From Thermoplasmata archaeon (GTDB lineage Archaea > Thermoplasmatota > DTKX01 > JAHFTX01), in the NCBI GenBank assembly GCA_023265395.1, contig JAHFTX010000006.1, forward strand, positions 26,722 to 90,721: DNA of 64,000 nucleotides, written 5' to 3'. Below the pieces are notes generated by a model. The model worked only from the letters and a program-made list of their open reading frames with translations. It made no database searches and was not told the DNA's origin. A program made the translations under genes and the position numbers. This document shows, piece after piece, positions 59,827 to 64,000 of this stretch (positions are counted from its first letter, which is position 1; each line of letters starts with the position of its first letter).

Positions 59827-60774
59827 ATGGGCTGGCGCATCGTCGTCGACGGCTCGTTCGACCTCGGCGCGACGATGCGCAGCGGCCAGGTCTTCCGTTG
59901 GGATGCCGTCCCATCGGCGGGAGGGTCCGTCTGCTGGCGGGGGGTCGTCGAGGGTGCGCTGCTGCAGCTACGGGCCCCGGCCGTGACGCCACGGTCGACT
60001 TCCGCCCGCGTGGAGGTGGAGCTCATCGCTGGAGAGTACACCCGCACATCAGCAGGGCGGCTGTTACGGTGCGACGACCCCTACCGCACCTGGTGTCGCG
60101 ATCTGATGGTCGATCGGTTGACCCGCGATGCGGTGTCAGCAGCACCTGGGATGCGCCTGCTGCGCCAGGCGCCGTGGGACGCGACGGTCGCCTTCATCTG
60201 CAGCAGCGCCAACAACCAGCTCCGGATGCGCCGGATGCTCGACGCGCTGGCGAATCGTCTCGGTGAACCGCTCCTCGATGGAGACGGTCGTGTCTGCGGC
60301 AGCGCCCTGCCCTCTGCCCAGCGCCTTGCGAAGTCCACCGAAGGCGATCTGCGCAGGCTCGGCCTGGGATATCGAGCCAGGACGTTGCACCAGAGCGCCT
60401 GCCGCCTGGCGGACGAGGGGCTCTCCCACTTCCTAGGCCCGTGTTCTGACCTCCCGCTAGCGGAGGCCCGGGAGCGACTGTGCGAATTGCCGGGCGTCGG
60501 CCCCAAGGTCGCCGACTGCATCGCGCTCTTCTCCCTCGACCAGTTGGAAGCATTCCCCCTCGACGTGTGGATGGTCCGGGTGTTGGAGCACGGCTACCCT
60601 CTGCGCGGTCCCCGCACCTATCGGCGGTTGCAACGATGGGTCCAACGACACCTCCCCTCCCCTCGGGGGTACCTCCAGCAGTTCCTCTACCACCATGGGC
60701 GGCTGTTGGGTCGCGCTGGCCTCGCAGCCCTCCGCCAGCACCCCCCCCCTCGTGCCGGCGCGTGGCCGCCCTAG
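59827..60774 (+). CDS. ogg: 8-oxoguanine DNA glycosylase (OGG1 type)
   Basis: 315 residues. It excises 8-oxoguanine and cuts the abasic site. The N-terminal domain has MRSGQVFRW; the glycosylase core has ATVAFICSSANNQLRMRRML. The helix-hairpin-helix with catalytic Lys is LPGVGPKVADCIALFSLDQ, and the catalytic Asp is in FPLDVWMVRVLEHG. Resembles the full-length eukaryote-like OGG1 and not the short archaeal AGOG type. It begins eight bases after aIF5B and may be co-transcribed. Confidence 0.92.
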   Translation: MGWRIVVDGSFDLGATMRSGQVFRWDAVPSAGGSVCWRGVVEGALLQLRAPAVTPRSTSARVEVELIAGEYTRTSAGRLLRCDDPYRTWCRDLMVDRLTRDAVSAAPGMRLLRQAPWDATVAFICSSANNQLRMRRMLDALANRLGEPLLDGDGRVCGSALPSAQRLAKSTEGDLRRLGLGYRARTLHQSACRLADEGLSHFLGPCSDLPLAEARERLCELPGVGPKVADCIALFSLDQLEAFPLDVWMVRVLEHGYPLRGPRTYRRLQRWVQRHLPSPRGYLQQFLYHHGRLLGRAGLAALRQHPPPRAGAWPP

Positions 60775-60818
60775 AGGGGGAGGGCGAGGGCGCGCGGTGC
60801 ATCTTTCGCGGAAGGTTG

Positions 60819-61790
60819 ATGGCCGTCGTTCCGCATGGTGCAGCGATGGGAATAGCTGCTCCGCCGCCTGCAGAGGAACTCTTCACCACGGTGGCAGTCA
60901 GCGAGCCCTTGGCTGAACCCGAGCCGTTGCCTCCGGACATCGCCGCACTGGGGAGTCCCCCAGGCCCACCAGCGGATGCTGCAGACCAGCTGTATCAGCC
61001 ACCATACCCGCTCCCCTACGATCGGCGGACCGGGGCAATCACTCCGCCGATGGCCCCCGGGATGAGCGGGCCCCGAACAGCTGCCGTGCCGCAGACCTCG
61101 CTGCCAGTGTATGCCGCCTGGGCCTTGGGGATCGGGGGGGTCCTCACCTTCGTGCAAGCCGCCGTCATCTGGAGCATCGACCTGTTCAGCTCGGGCGAGT
61201 ACACCGAGGAGGAACGGGCATTCGGTGAACAGTTCCAGACGGTCTGCGGAATCGGCTCGGTCGCCATCGGGATCGTCGTGATCCTGCTCGCGTGGGCCGT
61301 CGCGAACCGGCGTGCCTGGACCGCAGGGCTAGTCGCAGGCGCGTTGCTCATCCTTTCGACGGGCGCGGGCAACTTCTTCCTAGGCCCCCTGTGCGGGATG
61401 GTGGCGACCTATCTGCTCTTCCGCAGTCGCAACGAGTTCGGCCCCAAGGCTGAGGCCGCCCCACTTCCAGGCACACCTGCAGTTCCGGGCGGGGCTCATC
61501 CGGTCGGCCATTGGTCACCACCGCCTGGTGGCGCCCCCTACCCACGGCAGCAGCCCCCTGCGAGCCCGCCCTGGCCCGCTGCGCCGACCGGCGCACACCC
61601 AGGGCCGCCCTCTCCGCCGTGGGCATCGGCGCCTGCTCCCCCGCCTCCGAGCGGGTCCCTTCCGACCATCGAGGCACCAGTGGCGCCAATCCCCCAGGGC
61701 GCTCCCGACGCGTCGGGCAAGGAGCTAATCCCCCCTGACGACGACCAGAGTGCGACGCCGCGCACGGGGGAACGCGGCCCCCAATCTTGA
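60819..61790 (+). CDS. Multi-pass membrane protein with proline-rich tails
   Basis: 323 residues from ATG 60819 (GAAGG just before); ATG 60846 is also possible. The N-terminal 90 residues are proline/alanine-rich and acidic. Four hydrophobic helices lie at about 95-215 (VYAAWALGIGGVLTFVQAAV, VAIGIVVILLAWAV, GLVAGALLILSTGAGNFFLG and LCGMVATYLLF), with an acidic loop EYTEEERAFGEQF between the first two. The C-terminal 110 residues are proline-rich. No family recognised; the proline-rich tail could bind partner proteins. Confidence 0.65.
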   Translation: MAVVPHGAAMGIAAPPPAEELFTTVAVSEPLAEPEPLPPDIAALGSPPGPPADAADQLYQPPYPLPYDRRTGAITPPMAPGMSGPRTAAVPQTSLPVYAAWALGIGGVLTFVQAAVIWSIDLFSSGEYTEEERAFGEQFQTVCGIGSVAIGIVVILLAWAVANRRAWTAGLVAGALLILSTGAGNFFLGPLCGMVATYLLFRSRNEFGPKAEAAPLPGTPAVPGGAHPVGHWSPPPGGAPYPRQQPPASPPWPAAPTGAHPGPPSPPWASAPAPPPPSGSLPTIEAPVAPIPQGAPDASGKELIPPDDDQSATPRTGERGPQS

Positions 61791-61831
61791 AGGGGCACGG
61801 GTGATTGCCTTCCGGCACGGGGGTAGGTGCG

Positions 61832-62320
61832 ATGGCCAAGTTGGCGTGGGTGCTCAAGAGCGGAAAGGTGATCAAGAAGAACGAGGCCGCGGCGGCGGCG
61901 TTCAACGGTGGCAACCAGCAGCAGGCGCTCGCGCTGCTCGAGGAATCCCTGCAGATCTACGAGGAGTACGACCGCACGCACCAGCTCAAGGGTGACCTTT
62001 TGGCCGAGATGGGCCAGTGGCAGCTGGCGGAGGGCTCCTACCAGCGGGCGTTGCAGCTCAACCCGCGCTCCGTCGAGACGCTGCTCAACTACGGGACGAT
62101 GCTGCACAAGACGCAGCGGACCGCCGAGGCGCAGGACCGCTTCCAGGCGGCTTTGGGAATCGACCCACAGAATCCCACCGTGCTGTTCAACCTCGGCGTG
62201 CTGTGCCGGGACCGAGGGATGTTCTCTGAGGCCGAGCAGTACTTCCGCCAGGGGATCGGGTCGCCCCAGCTCAGCGCGGCGGACCGCAAACGATACCAGG
62301 AACAGTTCGGATTGAACTGA
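61832..62320 (+). CDS. TPR-repeat protein
   Basis: 162 residues from ATG 61832. Three to four tetratricopeptide repeats are visible: the region near residues 20-50, then GQWQLAEGSYQRALQLNPRS, RTAEAQDRFQAALGIDPQNP and GMFSEAEQYFRQGI. It is probably a protein-protein interaction scaffold in the cytosol. It converges on the ubiquitin-like gene with a six-base gap. Partner unknown. Confidence 0.88.
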   Translation: MAKLAWVLKSGKVIKKNEAAAAAFNGGNQQQALALLEESLQIYEEYDRTHQLKGDLLAEMGQWQLAEGSYQRALQLNPRSVETLLNYGTMLHKTQRTAEAQDRFQAALGIDPQNPTVLFNLGVLCRDRGMFSEAEQYFRQGIGSPQLSAADRKRYQEQFGLN

Positions 62321-62326
62321 TTGCCC

Positions 62327-62581
62327 TCAGCCCCCCTGAGGGTCGGGCAGGAAGTGCAGCACCAGACCTGGCTGCAAGGGCAACGTCCCCAAGGGTGCAC
62401 CGGCTGGTAGGACCTGATTGTTGAGCATCAGGGTGTACGCACCGACATCCTTGTCCCAGGCTGCCGCGACCGATTCGATGAGTTCGTCGACCGTGTTCGC
62501 GGGCGTGATGTCAACATCGACGTTCGATTGGGTCGTCACGTCGACGACGGTGATGCGCAGCGTGGGGAGCTCGCCGGCCAT
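62327..62581 (-). CDS. Ubiquitin-like protein ending in Gly-Gly
   Basis: 84 residues. The pattern is a ubiquitin beta-grasp: strand LRITVVD, strand NVDVDITPA, helix TVDELIESVAAAW, strand YTLMLNNQVL and strand LVLHFLP, with spacing as in ubiquitin. It ends PDPQGG with the diglycine at the very C-terminus, directly before the stop (GGG GGC TGA). A terminal diglycine allows adenylation by an E1-like enzyme, for use as a protein modifier or sulfur carrier. It starts eight bases after GTPase copy 2, so both are on one transcript. EsaB/YukD-like proteins are the alternative; they usually lack the diglycine. Confidence 0.8.
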   Translation of the reverse strand: MAGELPTLRITVVDVTTQSNVDVDITPANTVDELIESVAAAWDKDVGAYTLMLNNQVLPAGAPLGTLPLQPGLVLHFLPDPQGG

Positions 62582-62589
62582 GCTCGCCC

Positions 62590-63141
62590 TCAGAGCGCCG
62601 TCTCGATCCAGCGCCAGACCATCTGCGTGCCCAAGGTCCTGAATGCCTCTTCGACGTTCTGGCCCGTCAAGGCCGAGGTCGGCAGGGCAGTGATGTGCAT
62701 CTTCTGCGCCGCGGCGACCTCCTCCTGGGGGTCGATCTTGGTCTTTGCTGCGAGGTCGGCCTTGTTGAGGAGGAACACGATGGGGACGGAGCCCGCCTCT
62801 GTCTGGATGAGCTGGACGTTGTTGCGCATCGTCTCGATTGTCGACCGACGGGTGATGTCCCCGACGCTGAAGGCTCCCTCGACGCCCTTGAGGTACATCT
62901 TGTGGAACATCCGGTACTCTTGCTGCCCGGCGACGTCCCAGATCATCAAGGTCAGCTTGACCTTCATGTCCTTCTCGGGGACATCGACCGAGAGCAGTTT
63001 CTTGGAGACCTTCGTGCCGATGGTCGAGAGGTACTTGTCGTCGAACTCGTCGAGGACGAACCGACGGATCAGTGAGGTCTTCCCTACCGAGGGGTCGCCC
63101 AGCAGACAGATTTTCTTTGTCAGCTCCCGGGCGTCGACCAT
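62590..63141 (-). CDS. Ras-like small GTPase (copy 2)
   Basis: 183 residues. G1 is GDPSVGKT (15-22), switch I YLSTIGTKVSKK, G3 WDVAGQQEY, G4 NKAD and G5 TSAL. The Gln at the Ras Q61 position is present. It matches GTPase copy 1 in the same switch-I segment, but its switch II reads AGQQE where copy 1 has LGQDE. No lipidation Cys at the C-terminus. The TATA box CCCTTTAAATAGC lies 24-36 bases upstream, so the operon is leaderless. It is followed by the ubiquitin-like gene. Confidence 0.93.
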   Translation of the reverse strand: MVDARELTKKICLLGDPSVGKTSLIRRFVLDEFDDKYLSTIGTKVSKKLLSVDVPEKDMKVKLTLMIWDVAGQQEYRMFHKMYLKGVEGAFSVGDITRRSTIETMRNNVQLIQTEAGSVPIVFLLNKADLAAKTKIDPQEEVAAAQKMHITALPTSALTGQNVEEAFRTLGTQMVWRWIETAL

Positions 63142-63164
63142 AGTGGGCGCAGGATGAAAAGGAC

Positions 63165-63177
63165 GCTATTTAAAGGG
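63165..63177 (-). promoter_or_regulatory. TATA box of the GTPase copy 2/ubiquitin-like operon
   Basis: CCCTTTAAATAGC on the minus strand, 24-36 bases before ATG 63141; one of the strongest such boxes here. Confidence 0.65.
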
Positions 63178-63289
63178 TGGCGCCCGACGACCGCGACGAG
63201 ACGGAAGCCTGCCCACGGGGGATGATGAACGGTCGGCCGCGACCTGGCACGGGAGTGGTCGCGAGCCTTATGCCGACGGATACCCCTGA

Positions 63290-64000
63290 GCGGACTCTGA
63301 GGTCGCACCGACGCTGAGCACAGGGTGTGACGGGCTCGATCGCCTGCTCGGAGGAGGCCTGCCAGAAGATGGGTTGACCCTCGTCTACGGCGAGGCGGGC
63401 GTGGGCAAGACCAACCTTTGCCTGCAGGTGAGCGCCCGCGTCGCGCTCTCGGGCTCCAAGGTGCTCTTCCTCGACACCGACGGGGTGTCGATCGAGCGTC
63501 TCGCGCAGATCTGCCAAGGGCAGCTCGAAGCGGTGCTTCCCTCGTTGCTCTTCCTCAAATCCTACGATCTGCAGCAGCAACACGAACAAGTCCTCGAAGC
63601 GGCTCGCATCGTGGCCGGAGGAGCACGTGTGGGCCTCGTCGTCGTCGATGGCGTCGGGACGCTCTTCCGGCCCCTGGCGTCTTCGGAGAAGGCGCGACAG
63701 GCCCTCGCGAGCCTCGTGGGCGAGTTGCAGTCGATTGCCCGACGCCACCACATCCCTGTGCTAGCGACCACTCAGGTGTATGCCGATATCGACCGTCAGC
63801 AACTCGCGCCCATCGGTGGGCACGTCGTCCACTATCTGCCGCGCTGCATCTTGCATTTCGAGCGGCTCGCCCCTCACCGGCGGCGCGCGACCCTCGTCAA
63901 GCATGGTCACCAGCCTGAGGGGCGTTGGTGTGAGTTCGTCCTTGGTCCGGTCGGCATCGCGGATCCTCCCGAGGGGCTGCTCCTCGGCGCTGGGGATCCT
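63290..64000 (+). CDS. radB: RadB-like RecA-family recombinase (partial, start unclear)
   Basis: About 235 residues visible; it runs off the right edge. The opening TLSTGCDGLDRLLGGGLPE, Walker A YGEAGVGKTN, the FLDTDG segment and the Walker B-like LVVVDGVGTLFRP match archaeal RadB, a RadA paralogue in recombination. The frame is open from 63290 but has no ATG, GTG or TTG before the conserved part; CTG 63314 is the only near-cognate start, and TTG 63374 lies inside the domain. The ATG at 63270, behind a CCTTATGCC box, is in another frame that stops after 15 codons. Either a one-base indel or a non-canonical start is present. Confidence 0.8.

Noticed and set aside
58329..60047. Minus-strand frame of 572 codons opposite aIF5B
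   Set aside because: Shadow of infB; acidic low-information sequence.

Overview
The window is a chromosomal segment of an archaeon, very G+C rich by eye and densely coded on both strands. The archaeal assignment rests on core genes: ribosomal proteins S19e, L39e, L31e, L7Ae, S28e and L24e, aIF6, aEF1B, aIF5B, a GINS subunit, RNase P protein 4, D-aminoacyl-tRNA deacylase DtdA, MptE, a DUF373 membrane protein and RadB. Many genes also have a TATA-like box 24-35 bases before the start codon with no leader. CARDB/PKD surface proteins, DUF835, single-domain KaiC-like ATPases and a two-component system fit an uncultured high-G+C Thermoplasmatota-type euryarchaeon. The proteome is not strongly acidic, which argues against Halobacteria. 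This placement is inference. I saw no transposase, integrase, CRISPR array or rRNA.

Layout. 1-10.5 kb: a histidine kinase/response regulator pair, a ribbon-helix-helix/KaiC pair, a secreted OB-fold-like protein with a probable frameshift, an inositol-monophosphatase-family phosphatase, a PfkB kinase with adenosylhomocysteinase, an Lrp-type regulator, and a winged-helix/KaiC pair. 10.6-25 kb: a FAH-nth-hutI operon, GINS, a 1,925-residue CARDB surface protein, AspRS, an ACT regulator, a zinc-ribbon/longin-like protein and a nucleotide-sugar dehydrogenase. 25-38.6 kb: a CoiA-like protein, the S19e-PDCD5-L39e-L31e-aIF6 operon, UbiA-FolC, thioredoxin, zinc ribbon-aEF1B, DtdA, tRNA-Ala, CutA, an MptE/AIR-synthase-like operon and DUF373. 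38.7-50 kb: thioesterase, RNase P protein 4, a third KaiC, a 1,429-residue transmembrane receptor-like protein, an Fe-S protein, PurA, an OsmC-fold protein, a tyrosine/glycine-rich membrane protein and tRNA-Thr. 50-64 kb: an 1,811-residue M6 metalloprotease, a Ras-like GTPase, L7Ae-S28e-L24e-Ndk-aIF5B-Ogg, a proline-rich membrane protein, a TPR protein, an operon of a second Ras-like GTPase with a ubiquitin-like protein ending in Gly-Gly, and a partial RadB.

The most unusual content is a set of eukaryote-reminiscent parts. There are two closely related Ras-like GTPases, and one is followed 8 bases later by a diglycine-ended ubiquitin-like protein. Two proteins share a cytoplasmic domain with a YNDGRLI signature (roadblock/longin-like by appearance). 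In one, zinc ribbons precede that domain. In the other it is the cytosolic part of a membrane protein with a large beta-rich ectodomain. A GTPase-linked membrane signalling or trafficking module is a reasonable hypothesis, but nothing here proves that these parts interact.
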